Of a stretch of 64,000 nucleotides of DNA, positions 42,214 through 53,700 are shown piece after piece. The notes beneath the pieces were generated by a model. It was not told the DNA's origin. It saw nothing but the letters and a program-made list of their open reading frames with translations, and made no database searches. The position numbers and the translations under genes were made by a program. Positions within the stretch are counted from its first letter, which is position 1, and the number at the start of each line of letters is the position of its first letter. The stretch lies in NCBI GenBank assembly GCA_013329055.1, contig DUKY01000016.1, positions 1-64,000 of the forward strand, given 5' to 3'. Origin of the DNA: Nanobdellota archaeon (lineage in GTDB: Archaea > Nanobdellota > Nanobdellia > Pacearchaeales > GW2011-AR1).

Positions 42214-42332
42214 AAACAATGATAGATAAAAAAAGAATCACTAAAAATTTGCAAGCAAATTTTGGTGCCACTAAATCCCCAACGAGGGTAAAGGATTTAG
42301 TTGGTGAGGAAATTCGGAGGGAATTAGTATGA
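42187..42332 (+). repeat. Stem-loop module between two copies of a stop/start junction
   Basis: The 27 bp at 42187-42213, which end the surface protein gene, recur at 42306-42332 with three mismatches. In the first copy GGATGA supplies the stop of the upstream gene; in the second, GTATGA supplies the start codon of the Bro-N gene (42329). Between them are a palindrome AAAATTTGC-AA-GCAAATTTT (42244-42263) and one module, ACTAAATCC ... GGATTTAGT (42270-42302). The ancestral arrangement was probably an ATGA overlap of the two genes; insertion with duplication kept both ends intact. Confidence 0.85.
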
Positions 42333-42844
42333 ACACAGAGAAATTAATTCTTTTTGAAGGGAAAAAAATTAGAAAAATTTTACATAATGAAGAATGGTAT
42401 TTTTCAGTAATAGATGTAATTTTTGCACTTACTAATTCAGATAACCCACGAAATTATTGGAATATGCTAAAAAGTAGAGAATTCCAAAATGGGATTCAGT
42501 TGTCCACAAATTGTGTACAGTTGAAATTAGAATCTTCTGATGGAAAATTTTATTCTACAGATTGTGCAAATAAAGAGAATTTTATGAAAACCTTAAAATT
42601 CTCTAACTTTCTTTTTGAAGGCAAGCAAAGCTTGCATGAGATTTATCAAAAAGAAAATAAAGAGAATTTTATACCAACCCAAAAATTCTCTAACTTCCTT
42701 TTTGAAGGCAAGCAAAGCTTGCATGAGATTTATCAAAAAGAAAGCAAAGAAGGAATTTTTAGAATTATTCAATCAATTCCTTCAAAGAATAGCAATAATA
42801 TTATTGTAAATAATGAAAAGATTATCAAAGAGGTGGCAAAATGA
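42329..42844 (+). CDS. Bro-N domain protein with in-frame palindromic insertions
   Basis: A 171-residue protein. The first 85 residues are a BRO family N-terminal DNA-binding domain: LILFEGKKIRKILHNEEWYFSVIDVI, NPRNYWNMLKSRE, STNCVQLKLESSDGKFYSTDCANKE. In the usual family the last part continues directly into GIFRIIQSIPS; here 58 extra residues lie between, made of two tandem 29-residue units (KENFMKTLKFSNFLFEGKQ and KENFIPTQKFSNFLFEGKQ, each followed by SLHEIYQKE). GIFRIIQSIPS then resumes in frame. The gene overlaps the next one by ATGA (42841-42844). It is probably a transcription regulator. Confidence 0.88.
   Translation: MNTEKLILFEGKKIRKILHNEEWYFSVIDVIFALTNSDNPRNYWNMLKSREFQNGIQLSTNCVQLKLESSDGKFYSTDCANKENFMKTLKFSNFLFEGKQSLHEIYQKENKENFIPTQKFSNFLFEGKQSLHEIYQKESKEGIFRIIQSIPSKNSNNIIVNNEKIIKEVAK
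42573..42746 (+). repeat. Two tandem 87-bp palindromic units inserted in frame
   Basis: Each unit is 87 bp (29 codons; 42573-42659 and 42660-42746). It contains a stem AAAATTCTCT / AGAGAATTTT, a second stem TTTCTTTTTGA / TCAAAAAGAAA and an inner hairpin GCAAGC-AAA-GCTTGC, nested in one another. The inner two stems recur in non-coding copies at 63671-63720 and 63854-63909. Inserted palindromes that keep the reading frame are the hallmark of Rickettsia palindromic elements. Confidence 0.9.
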
Positions 42845-44181
42845 ATAAACAAGAACTTATAAATTTAATAAAAACAGGTGAAGGTTTAATGTTAGAATTT
42901 AAAGAGGGATTTAATCTTCCTGCTCTTGGAAAGGAAATTTGTGCATTTGCAAATTCAAATGGCGGAAAAATAATTTTAGGAGTTAATGATGAGGGACAGG
43001 TTAAAGGATTTAATCTAAGTAATTTTCAAACATCACAAATACAACAAATAGCAAGGAGCATGGACCCTTCATTTGAAGTTTCAGTAGATAAAGTTGATAA
43101 TCTTGTTGTAATTAATGTTCATGAAGGAAAAAATAAACCTTATTCTATAAATAGTAAATTTTATTTAAGAGTTGGGGCTAATTCTCAGCAATTAAAAAGG
43201 GATGAATTAAGAGAATTTTTTAAAGAAGAAGGATTAATTTCATTTGATGAAAAAATAAATAAAGATTTTGATTTAAAAGAAGATTTTGATGAAAACAAAT
43301 TTAAGAATTTTTTAAAATTAGCTAAAATAACAGAGAACCAAGATAAAATTTCTATTCTTAAAAATTTAGGTTTAATTGAAAAAAATAATTTAGTGAATGC
43401 AGGAGTTTTGTTATTTTGTCACAGGATTTCTAAGTTCTTTTTGCAGGGAAAAGTTACTTGTGTTTTGTTTGAAGGGACTTCAAGTAATATAATTGATAAA
43501 AAAGAGTTTGATGCAGATTTTATTTCAAATTATGAAAATGCTTATAATTTTATTGTTTCAAAGTTAAATACAAAATTCATTATTGAAAGATACAGGGAAG
43601 AAAAATTAGAGCTTCCAAAAGATGCGATTCGGGAAGCATTAATGAATGCTTTTGTCCACAGAGATTATTTTTCTAATGGACATGTTCAGGTTAATATTTT
43701 TATTGATAGAATAGAAATAAGCAGTCCAGGGGGTTTAATGAAAGCATTAAAAAAGGAAGACTTTGGGAAATTGAGTTTACCAAGAAACTCTTTATTGTTT
43801 GATTTAATGGCAAGAACAGATTATGTTGAAAAAGCAGGTACGGGAATTAAAAGAATTCAAGATGCTATGAAAGAATATGGTTTAGAGGTTGAATTCAAAA
43901 GTACTGGGTTTTTTACAGTTATTTTTAAGAGGGAAAGATTTGGGGCTTTAAAGAAAGACGGTGTAAAGGTGACAGAAAAGGTGACAGAAAAGGTGACAGA
44001 AAATCAAAATAAAATAATAAAATTGATTCAAGAAAATAAATTTATCACTATCTTAGAACTTTCTAAATTGATTGGAATGAGCAAGAAGAATGTTAAAGAG
44101 AACTTAAGGAAAATAAAAGAAAAAAATTTACTTAAAAGAATCGGTCCTGCAAAGGGGGGATATTGGGAGGTAACAGAATGA
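42841..44181 (+). CDS. AlbA_2/Schlafen-type regulator with HATPase_4 and winged helix domains
   Basis: A 446-residue protein of the COG2865 type. The N-terminal AlbA_2 domain (GEGLMLEFKEGFNLPALGKEICAFANSNGGKIILGVND) spans about residues 10-120. The central HATPase_c_4 region has LPKDAIREALMNAFVHRDY and the RTDYVEKAGTGIKRIQDAM motif. A winged helix forms the C-terminus (FITILELSKLIGMSKKNVKENLRKIKEKNLLKRIGPAKGGYWEV). Between them are three KVTE repeats encoded by a perfect 12-bp tandem repeat (43967-44002). It is translationally coupled to the Bro-N gene upstream and overlaps the next gene by ATGA. It is probably a DNA-binding regulator. Confidence 0.92.
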   Translation: MNKQELINLIKTGEGLMLEFKEGFNLPALGKEICAFANSNGGKIILGVNDEGQVKGFNLSNFQTSQIQQIARSMDPSFEVSVDKVDNLVVINVHEGKNKPYSINSKFYLRVGANSQQLKRDELREFFKEEGLISFDEKINKDFDLKEDFDENKFKNFLKLAKITENQDKISILKNLGLIEKNNLVNAGVLLFCHRISKFFLQGKVTCVLFEGTSSNIIDKKEFDADFISNYENAYNFIVSKLNTKFIIERYREEKLELPKDAIREALMNAFVHRDYFSNGHVQVNIFIDRIEISSPGGLMKALKKEDFGKLSLPRNSLLFDLMARTDYVEKAGTGIKRIQDAMKEYGLEVEFKSTGFFTVIFKRERFGALKKDGVKVTEKVTEKVTENQNKIIKLIQENKFITILELSKLIGMSKKNVKENLRKIKEKNLLKRIGPAKGGYWEVTE

Positions 44182-44642
44182 GAAAAAAAGAATTTGATTA
44201 TTATATATTTATTGATTATTCTGAAGATTTAATTGGATACAATATTATTGAAAATAATAATGTAGATAAAATACTTCCAAAAATCTCGAGATTTAGACAT
44301 TATAAGGGTTCTAAAGATAGAAAAATTTATTTACAGCATATCAAAGATATGATTCAACGAGAAAAAATAAAATCTTACTTTTTAAAATTAAAAATTTGTG
44401 ATATGAGAGATAATATGGAGGTATTTATTGATGTTTTGGATTTTATTAATAAACATGATAACTGTATTATTTTTATTTGTGTAGATAACAATCAATATTC
44501 TAATTTTAAGAAACTTGTAGGAATTGTTGATGGTGAAAAGACAAAAGTTGTAAAAGAAAGCAGTTTGAAGAAAAAAAGTTCGGAATATCAATTAAGTTTA
44601 ATCCTTGATAATTTATTAAATATAGAAAGGAGGAAACGATAG
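44178..44642 (+). CDS. Hypothetical protein, third gene of the Bro-N/AlbA operon
   Basis: A 154-residue protein starting MRKKEFDYYIFIDYSEDLIGYNII. The ATG overlaps the previous stop (44178-44181). The opening D-Y-Y-I-F-I-D-Y-S-E and the later NCIIFICVDNNQYSNF resemble the first and middle strands of DUF3800-type RNase-H-like proteins, but the match is weak and I leave it unnamed. It ends at a purine-rich segment (GAAAGGAGGAAACG) just before a structured, more GC-rich leader. Confidence 0.7.
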   Translation: MRKKEFDYYIFIDYSEDLIGYNIIENNNVDKILPKISRFRHYKGSKDRKIYLQHIKDMIQREKIKSYFLKLKICDMRDNMEVFIDVLDFINKHDNCIIFICVDNNQYSNFKKLVGIVDGEKTKVVKESSLKKKSSEYQLSLILDNLLNIERRKR

Positions 44643-44727
44643 AGTAAGTAGGTCCGTCTATCCTACTAACCGCATCAAGTACGGGATTCGTCAGGACCTG
44701 TTCCTCTAACTTAAAAAAAGAAGCAAA
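44643..44727 (+). promoter_or_regulatory. Structured leader upstream of the 13.4-kb gene
   Basis: An 85-base segment noticeably richer in G+C than its surroundings. AGGTCC (44650-44655) can pair with GGACCT (44694-44699); alternatively AGTAGG (44647-44652) pairs with CCTACT (44662-44667), and the two pairings exclude each other. CCG-(N9)-CGG lies inside the large stem. It is not a tRNA: no acceptor, anticodon or T-arm pattern fits. It could be an attenuator or other regulatory RNA for the giant gene starting at 44728. Confidence 0.4.
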
Positions 44728-47700
44728 ATGAAATATAAAAAGGTTTTGGTTGATATGAAAAATAAATTATTAATTCTAACTTTAGTTGCTTTGACAATTA
44801 TAGGGGTTGTTATCGCACAAAACCAAAGTTTAGAGGAAGAATTAGCAAGTCTTGAAGAAGAGTTAGTTAATGCAGGATTTGACTGGTTAGTCAATGCAAC
44901 GATTGATGAAAACTTAGATACTTCAACCATTGAAGTTTTCACCCAAAATGGAAATGAAACTCTTGCAGTATTTGAAAACATTCAAGAAGAAAAATTTTAC
45001 AAAATTTATTTAACTAATTTAAACGGAACACAGGATGTTTTTGATTTAAGGATTAATGGAAGTATTGAATTTGACCAGATTTTGGACCCCGCTCCAACAA
45101 TGTCAACAGTTAAAATAAACTCCACAACAAACGCATCAAACGAAAATCTTAAAGGATATTGTAATGCAACAGATGCTGATGGAGATGATTTAGCATATCA
45201 ATATCAGTGGTATAATGGTTCAACTGTTTATTTGAATGGAACTTTGTTTAAGGAAGGAACGATTTCTACAGGAAATCTTCACACTTGTGGGATTAGAGCA
45301 AATGATTCAAGAGTATTATGCTGGGGGGAAGGAGCCAATGGAAGATTAGGAGATGAAGGGACTGGAGATAATACCGTTCCAAATATTACGACAGATAATT
45401 CTCCCTATTCAAGTGTGAGTGCGGGATATCAACACACTTGTGGTATTAGACAAAATGATTCAAGAGTTTTATGTTGGGGATATGGTGATTTTGGGCAACT
45501 TGGAGATGGAAATTCTACAAGCCATAATGTTTTAAACCCAAATTTAACTACAGATTCATCTGCCTATTCAAGTGTAAGTGCAGGATATATACACACCTGT
45601 GGAATTCGAGCAAATGATTCAAGAGTTTTATGCTGGGGATATGGTGGTTCTGGAAGATTGGGAGATGGAGATTCTACAAGTCATAATGTTTCAAACCCGA
45701 ATTTAACTACAGATTCATCGGCTTATTTAAGTGTTAGTTCAGGAATTTCTTCTCATACTTGTGGTATTCGAGCTAATGACTCAAGAGTTTTATGTTGGGG
45801 AGATTCAGGATCTGGAAAACTTGGAGATGGACAAGCTTCAACAGATAGAACTTCACCTTATCCCACGACAGATAATTCTTCTTATTCAAGTGTAAGTGCA
45901 GGATATTCACACACTTGTGGAATTAGAACTAATGATTCGAGAATTTTATGTTGGGGGCAAGGAGATTATGGACAGCTTGGAGATGGTAGTACTTCTGCAC
46001 ATTACAGTTCTGATCCAAATGTCACTACTGATTCTTCTGCTTATGCAAATATAAATGCAGGAGATTACCATACTTGTGGTATTAGAGCTAATGATTCGAG
46101 AGTTTTATGTTGGGGAACTGGAGATGATGGGCAAGTTGGTGATGGAACAAGTACTGAGAGAACAAATCCAACCCTTACATCAGATACATCTGCTTACTCA
46201 AGTATAAGTGCTGGAGGAGACAATGCTCTTGGCAGGAGTCATACATGTGGTATTCGAGCTAGTGATGGAAGAGTTTTATGCTGGGGGGATGGAGGTTATT
46301 ATCAAACAGGAGATGGAGGGACTACAGATAATACTGTACCGACTCTTACATCAGACAGTTCACCTTATAAAAAAGGATTTTCTTCAGGCGAAGAAATCCT
46401 AATTTCAATCTTAGGAAATTCTTTTTTAAATAAAAATAATATCTGGAAATTGAGTTGCAGAGCTTATGATTTTACAGAATATTCATCTTGGATGAATAGT
46501 TCAACTGTTACTATTTCTGATGGTCGTTCTCCAATAATGGTCATAAATTCTCCGCAAAATATTACTTACACAACATCAACAATAATATTTAATATAACTG
46601 CTACAGATGAAAGTGGTGTTGGTGTTTGCAAATATTCTTTAGATGGAGCAACCAATAAATCAATGACAAACATTACTGCAAGTCAATGGAATGCAACAAA
46701 TTCGTCTATGACAAATCAAACTCATACTGTAAAATTCTATTGCAATGATTCTTTAGGAAATATGGGCGACACTCAAACTATATTTAGGATTAATAATAAT
46801 CCGATAGTTCAAACAGCAACAATAAACTCAACAACAAATAAATCAAATGAAAGCATAAAAGGATATTGCAATGCAACTGATACAGATGGCGATGATTTGA
46901 TTTACCAATATCAATGGTATAATGGTTCAACAGTTTATTATAACGGAACTTTGTTTAAGGAAGATAGTATTTCTGCTAGTTTTGAATATACTTGTGGTAT
47001 TCGAGCAAGTGACTCAAGAGTTTTATGTTGGGGAGAAGGATCATACGGAAGACAGGGTGATGGAAGTACTACAGATAATTTAGTACCAACCCTAACCTCA
47101 GACATATCCCCCTACATAAGTGTAAGTACAGGATATCAACATACTTGCGGTATTAGAGTTAATGATTCAAGAGTTTTATGCTGGGGAGAATCTTTATATG
47201 GAAGATTAGGTGATGGACAAAATGGAGTAGATGTTTTGAACCCAAATTTAACTACAGATAATTCTTCTTACATAAGTGTAAGTGCTGGATACTATTTCTC
47301 TTGTGGAATACGAGCTAATGATTCAAGAGTTTTATGTTGGGGAGATTCATTATATGGACAATTAGGAGACGGACAAACCACTTTTGATATGAATACATCA
47401 ACTTTAACAACAGATACTTCAGCTTATTCAAGCATCAGTGCAGGATATCAACATACTTGCGGTATTAGAGTTAATGACTCAAGAGTATTATGTTGGGGAG
47501 AAACTGCAAATGGAAGAGTTGGTGATGGACAAACAACCACAGACAGAACTTCACCATATCAAACCACAGATTCATCTGCCTATTCAAGTGTAAGTGCTGG
47601 AAGTTTGCATACTTGTGGGATTAGAGCAAATGATTCAAGAGTTTTATGTTGGGGGGAATCTTTATATGGAAGATTAGGAGATGGACAAAATGGAGTAGAT

Positions 47701-50700
47701 GTTTTAAATCCAAATCTTACAACAGATTCTTCTGCTTATACAAGTATAAGTGCAGGAATGAGACATACTTGTGGAATTAGAACTAATGATTCAAGAATTT
47801 TATGTTGGGGAGAAGGAGAATATGGAAGACTTGGGGATGGAAATAATTCTATACATAATGTAGTAAGTCCAAATATTACTACTGATTCTTCTGTCTATTC
47901 AAGTGTAAGTGCAGGAGATTACCATACTTGCGGTATTCGGGCAAGTGATGGGAGAGTATTATGTTGGGGACAATCTGATTATTATCAACTCGGAGATGGA
48001 CAAAATACTTTAGACAGAAATGAATCAACTTTAACAACAGACACTTCTGCCTACAAAAAAGGTTTTGGTTCTGGTAATGAAACTTTAGTTTCAATTTTAG
48101 GAAATGCTTTTATTAAAAAAGGCGAAATATGGAAAATGGGTTGCCGAGCTTATGATTTTAATGGTTATTCCTCTTGGATGAATAGTTCAACTATTACTAT
48201 TTTAAGTGGTCCACCAACAATGGCAACTGTTAAAATAAACTCAACGACAAGTACTACTTCAGATAATATTAATGGTTACTGTAATGCAACAGACAAAGAC
48301 GGCGACGATTTAGCATACCAATATCAATGGTATAACGGCTCAACTGTTTATTTTAACGGAACGATTTTCAAGGATGGAAGTATTTCTACTGGATACTATT
48401 TCTCTTGTGGAATTCGAGCGAATGATTCAAGAGTTTTATGTTGGGGACAGGGATTATACGGACAACTTGGAGATGGGCAAAATACTATTAATAGAACTTC
48501 CCCTTATCTGACAACAGATATATCTTCTTACAAAATGATAAGTGCAGGATATTATCATACTTGTGGTATTAGAGCTAATGATTCAAGAGTATTATGTTGG
48601 GGAGAAACAGCAAACGGAAGGGTTGGTGATGGGCAAACCACTACAGATAGAACTTCACCATATCAAACCACAGACACATCAGCTTATTCAAGTATAAGTG
48701 CAGGACTATTGCATACTTGTGGTATAAGAACTAATGATTCAAGAGTATTATGTTGGGGAGAATCTTTATATGGAAGATTAGGTGATGGACAAAATGGTGT
48801 AGATGTTTTAAATCCAAATGTTACTACAGATAATTCTTCTTATTTTAGTGTAAGTGCAGGAGGGTATCATTCTTGTGGAATTCGAGCAAATGATTCAAGG
48901 GTTTTATGCTGGGGATATGGACTTTATGGACAAGTAGGAAATAGTGGAACAACAGACAATCTGATTCCAAACGTTACCACAGATACATCTTCTTACAAAA
49001 GTGCAAGTGCAGGATATTATCATACCTGTGGTATTAGAAATAATGATTCAAGAGTTTTATGCTGGGGAAGGGGAGATTGGGGAAATTTAGGGGATAGTGA
49101 AATAACAAACAATTTGGTTCCAAATTTAACAACAGACACATCTCCTTATACTATTGCAAATGCAGGATATGTACATACATGCGGAATTAGAACAAATGAC
49201 TCGCGAGTATTATGCTGGGGATATGGAGCTAATGGACAAGTAGGAGATGGAGAAACAACAAACAATCTTGTTCCAAATATTACCACAGATTCATCTATTT
49301 ATTCAAGTGTAAGTCCAGGAGGTTATCATACTTGCGGAATTCGAGCAAATGATTCAAGAGTTCTTTGTTGGGGATATGGGACATACGGGCAACTTGGTGA
49401 TGGTAATAATGCTTCACATAGTGTTTTACGTCCAAATATCACTACAAGCTCATCACCTTACAAAAAAAGTTTTTCATCCAGCGAAGAAATCTTAGTCTCA
49501 ATTTTAGGAAATGCATATCTAAATGTCGGTGAAAATTGGTCATTAGGTTGCAGATCTTATGATTTTACAGACTATTCATCTTGGATGAATAGTTCAATCT
49601 TAACAATTAATTTCCCCCCAGTTATTCAAACAGTTAAAATAAACTCAACAACAAACAAATCAAATGAAAATATAAAAGGATATTGCAATGCAACAGACAC
49701 AGATGGGAATGATTTAATTTATAATTATACTTGGTATAATGGCTCTACTGCTTATATCAACGGGACTTTGTTTAAAGAAGGAACTATTTCAGCAGGATAT
49801 GGGCATTCTTGTGGTATTAGAGCTAATGACTCAAGAGTTTTATGTTGGGGAGAAGGATCAAATGGAAGACAAGGAGATGGACAAGTAACAGATAATTTAA
49901 TCCCAACTTTAACTACAGATATCTCTGCCTATTCAAGTGTAAGTGCTGGTGGATATTTTCATACTTGTGGTATTCGAGCAAATGACTCAAGAGTTTTATG
50001 TTGGGGAGATTCGGCATATGGACAAATCGGAGATGGGCAAATCACCACTGATAGAACTTCACCATATCAAACCACAGACACATCGGCTTATTCAAGTATA
50101 AGTGCAGGAGATTTTCATACTTGTGGTATTCGAGCAAATGACTCAAGAGTTTTATGCTGGGGAGAATCTGCAAATGGAAGATTAGGAAATGGACAAACCA
50201 CACCAGATCAATCTAATCCAAATGTTACAACAGACACATCTGCCTATTCAAGCATTAGTGCAGGAGAACAACATACTTGCGGAATTCGGGCAAATGACTC
50301 ACGAGTATTATGTTGGGGAGATTCGGCATATGGACAATTAGGAGATGGACAAATTACTACTGACAGAACTTCACCGTATTTAACAACAGATTCTTCTGCC
50401 TATTCAAGTATAAGTGCAGGGGGTATTCATACTTGTGGTATTAGAACTAATGATTCAAGAGTACTATGTTGGGGAGAATCTTTGGATGGTAGATTATGGG
50501 ATGGGCAAGATGGGGTAAATGTTTTAAATCCAAATTTAACTACTGATTCATCTGCTTATACAAGTATAAGTGCTGGAGGGTATCATACTTGCGGGATTCG
50601 ACAAAGTGACTCAAGAGTTTTATGCTGGGGATATTCGGCTTATGGAGCATTAGGAAGCGTTTCTGGAGGTCTAACTACTGATTCTTCTGCTTATTTGAGT

Positions 50701-53700
50701 GTAAGTGCAGGGGGGGATTCTGTTAGAATTCGTGGACATACTTGTGGAATTCGTGCAAATGATTCAAGAGTTTTATGTTGGGGAGAATCTGAAAATGGAA
50801 GATTAGGAGATGGGCAAGACGGGGTAAATGTATGGAATCCAAATTTAACTACAGATTCTTCTGCTTATAAAAAAGGTTTTTTTTCCGGAGAAGAAGTTTT
50901 AATCTCAACTTTAATGAGTTCTTTCATAACAGCCGGTGAAAGTTGGAAATTCAGTTGCAGTGCTTATGACTTTATAGAATATTCATCATGGGTAAACAGT
51001 ACGGCAATGACAATTTTAAGTAGTCCGCCAACAATGTCAACTGTTAAAATAAATTCAACTACTAACACAAAAAATGATCCAATTTATGGTTATTGCAATG
51101 CAACTGACGAGGAAAGCGACGATTTAATATATCAATACCAATGGTATAACGGTTCAACTGTTTATTTTAACGGGACTTTGTTTAAGGATGGGAGTATTTC
51201 AGCAGGATGGTATCATACTTGTGGTATTAGACAAAATGATTCAAGGGTATTATGTTGGGGAAGGGGAGATAATGGAAGACTAGGAGATGGAATTACTGCT
51301 AACCATAATAATTCTAACCCAAATATAACTACTGATTCATCTGCTTATTCAAGCGTGAGTGCAGGATATACTCATACTTGTGGAATCAGATCTAATGATT
51401 CAAGAATACTTTGTTGGGGGTATGGACTATGGGGAAATCTGGGAGATGGAGAAACTACAGATAACTCAAATCCTAATGTTACTACAGATTTTTCTGCCTA
51501 TTTAAGTATAAGTGCAGGATACACTCATACTTGTGGAATTCGAGCTAATGATTCAAGAGTATTATGTTGGGGAAGGGGAAATTATGGAACCCTTGGAGAT
51601 GGTAGCACTTCTACACATAATACATTAAACCCAAATTTAACCACAGATACATCGGCTTATTCAAGTGTAAGTGCGGGATATGTACATACATGCGGAATTA
51701 GAACAAATGACTCGCGAGTATTATGTTGGGGATATGGTAATTTTGGACACCTTGGAGATGGTAGTACTTCTGCACATAATGTTGGTAATCCAAACATTAC
51801 AACAAGCACATCTCCTTATTCAAGTATTAGTGCAAGTGCGGGATACCACCATACTTGTGGCATTCGAGCAAATGATTCAAGAGTACTTTGTTGGGGATAT
51901 GGTAATAATGGACAATTAGGGGATGGAAGTGCAACGGCTCATAATAATTCTAATCCTAATGTTACTACAGATTCATCTTCTTATTCAAGTATAAGTGCAG
52001 GGGGATATCACAATTGTGGGATTCGGGCAAATGACTCAAGAGTTCTGTGTTGGGGATATGGAACTCAAGGACAGCTGGGAGATGGAGCAGGTGCTGGAAG
52101 ACCAAACCCCACTCTTATATCAGGTTCATCCATTTATTCAAGTGTTAGTGCAGGAAGTTATTATCATACATGCGGAATTAGAGCTAATGATAGTAGAGTT
52201 TTATGTTGGGGATATGGAAATGACGGGGAATTAGGAGATGGAAGTACCGCTTCACATAATGTTTTAAACCCAAATATTACCACAGATTCTTCCCCCTACA
52301 AAAAAGGTTTTTCATCCAGCGAAGAAGTCTTAGTTTCAATCTTAGGAAATGCTTATATTAATGCAGGTCAAAATTGGTCATTAGGTTGTAGATCATATGA
52401 TTTTTCTAGTTATTCAGATTGGATGAATAGTTCAGTTATGACTATTAACACTGCACCAGTTATGCAAACAGTTAAAATAAATTCCACAACTAACACCTCA
52501 ACAGAAAGCATAAAAGGATACTGCAACGCTACTGATTTTGAAGGAAGTGATTTAGGATACCAATACCAATGGTACAATGGCTCTACACTTTCTATTAATG
52601 GAACGATTTTCAAGGAAGGGAGTATTTCTGCAGGATGGTATTCTGCTTGTGGTATTCGAGCAAATGATTCAAGAGTTGTTTGTTGGGGATATGGAGCATT
52701 TGGAGTATTAGGAGATGGTAGTACAACAGATAATCTTATTCCAAATGTAACAGCTGATACATCAGCTTATAAAAGTGTAAGTGTTGGAGATTCTCATGCT
52801 TGTGGAATTAGGCAAAATGATTCACGAGTTTTATGTTGGGGAAGATGTTCAAATGATGCGTGTGGAGATGGGCAAACAACTATAGATAGATATACACCAT
52901 ATCCTATGACTGATTCTTCAGAATATTTGATGATAAGTGCAAGTAACTATTATACTTGTGGTATTAGAGCTAATGATTCAAGAGTCTTATGCTGGGGATG
53001 GGGAGACAGAGGAGAAATGGGAGATGGAATATCAGCAGATCATACAAATCCAATTGCGACATTAACAACAGATACTTCCGGATATAAATTTATAATAACA
53101 GGGGATGACAGTAGTACACACTCCTGTGGAATTCGAGCAAATGATTCAAGAGTTCTGTGCTGGGGAGAAGGCAGTGATGGCCAACTTGGAGATGGAGATA
53201 ATTCTTCACATAATAATCCTAATCCAAACATTACTACAGATTCTTCAGCTTATACAAGTATAGCTTTAGGATATCTTCATACTTGCGGAATACGAGCAAA
53301 TGATTCGAGGGTTTTATGTTGGGGAAATGGCTATGCAGGACAATTGGGAGATGGAATTATTGCATCACATGAAGTAGGAAATCCTACATTAATTAATGAT
53401 GCCTCCCCTTATTTAATTATAACATCGGGATATGAAAATACTTGCGGAATTAGACAAAGTGATAAAAGGGTTTTATGCTGGGGAAGTGGAACTCTGGGAG
53501 GGATCGGAAATGGAAATAATGTTGATGTGGGAACGCCAACACTTACATTAGATTCATCAGCTTATTCAAGGATTACGGGTGGATTTGAGTATTATTGTGG
53601 TATTCGAACAAATGATTCAAGAGTTTTATGTTGGGGATATGGAGATTATGGAGCATTAGGAGATAGTAGTACAGCAGTGCATAATACATTATTTCCAAAT

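Noticed and set aside
44643..44727. A tRNA gene in the GC-richer leader
   Set aside because: The stems do not form a cloverleaf; there is no acceptor stem ending next to a T-arm with TTC and no plausible anticodon loop.
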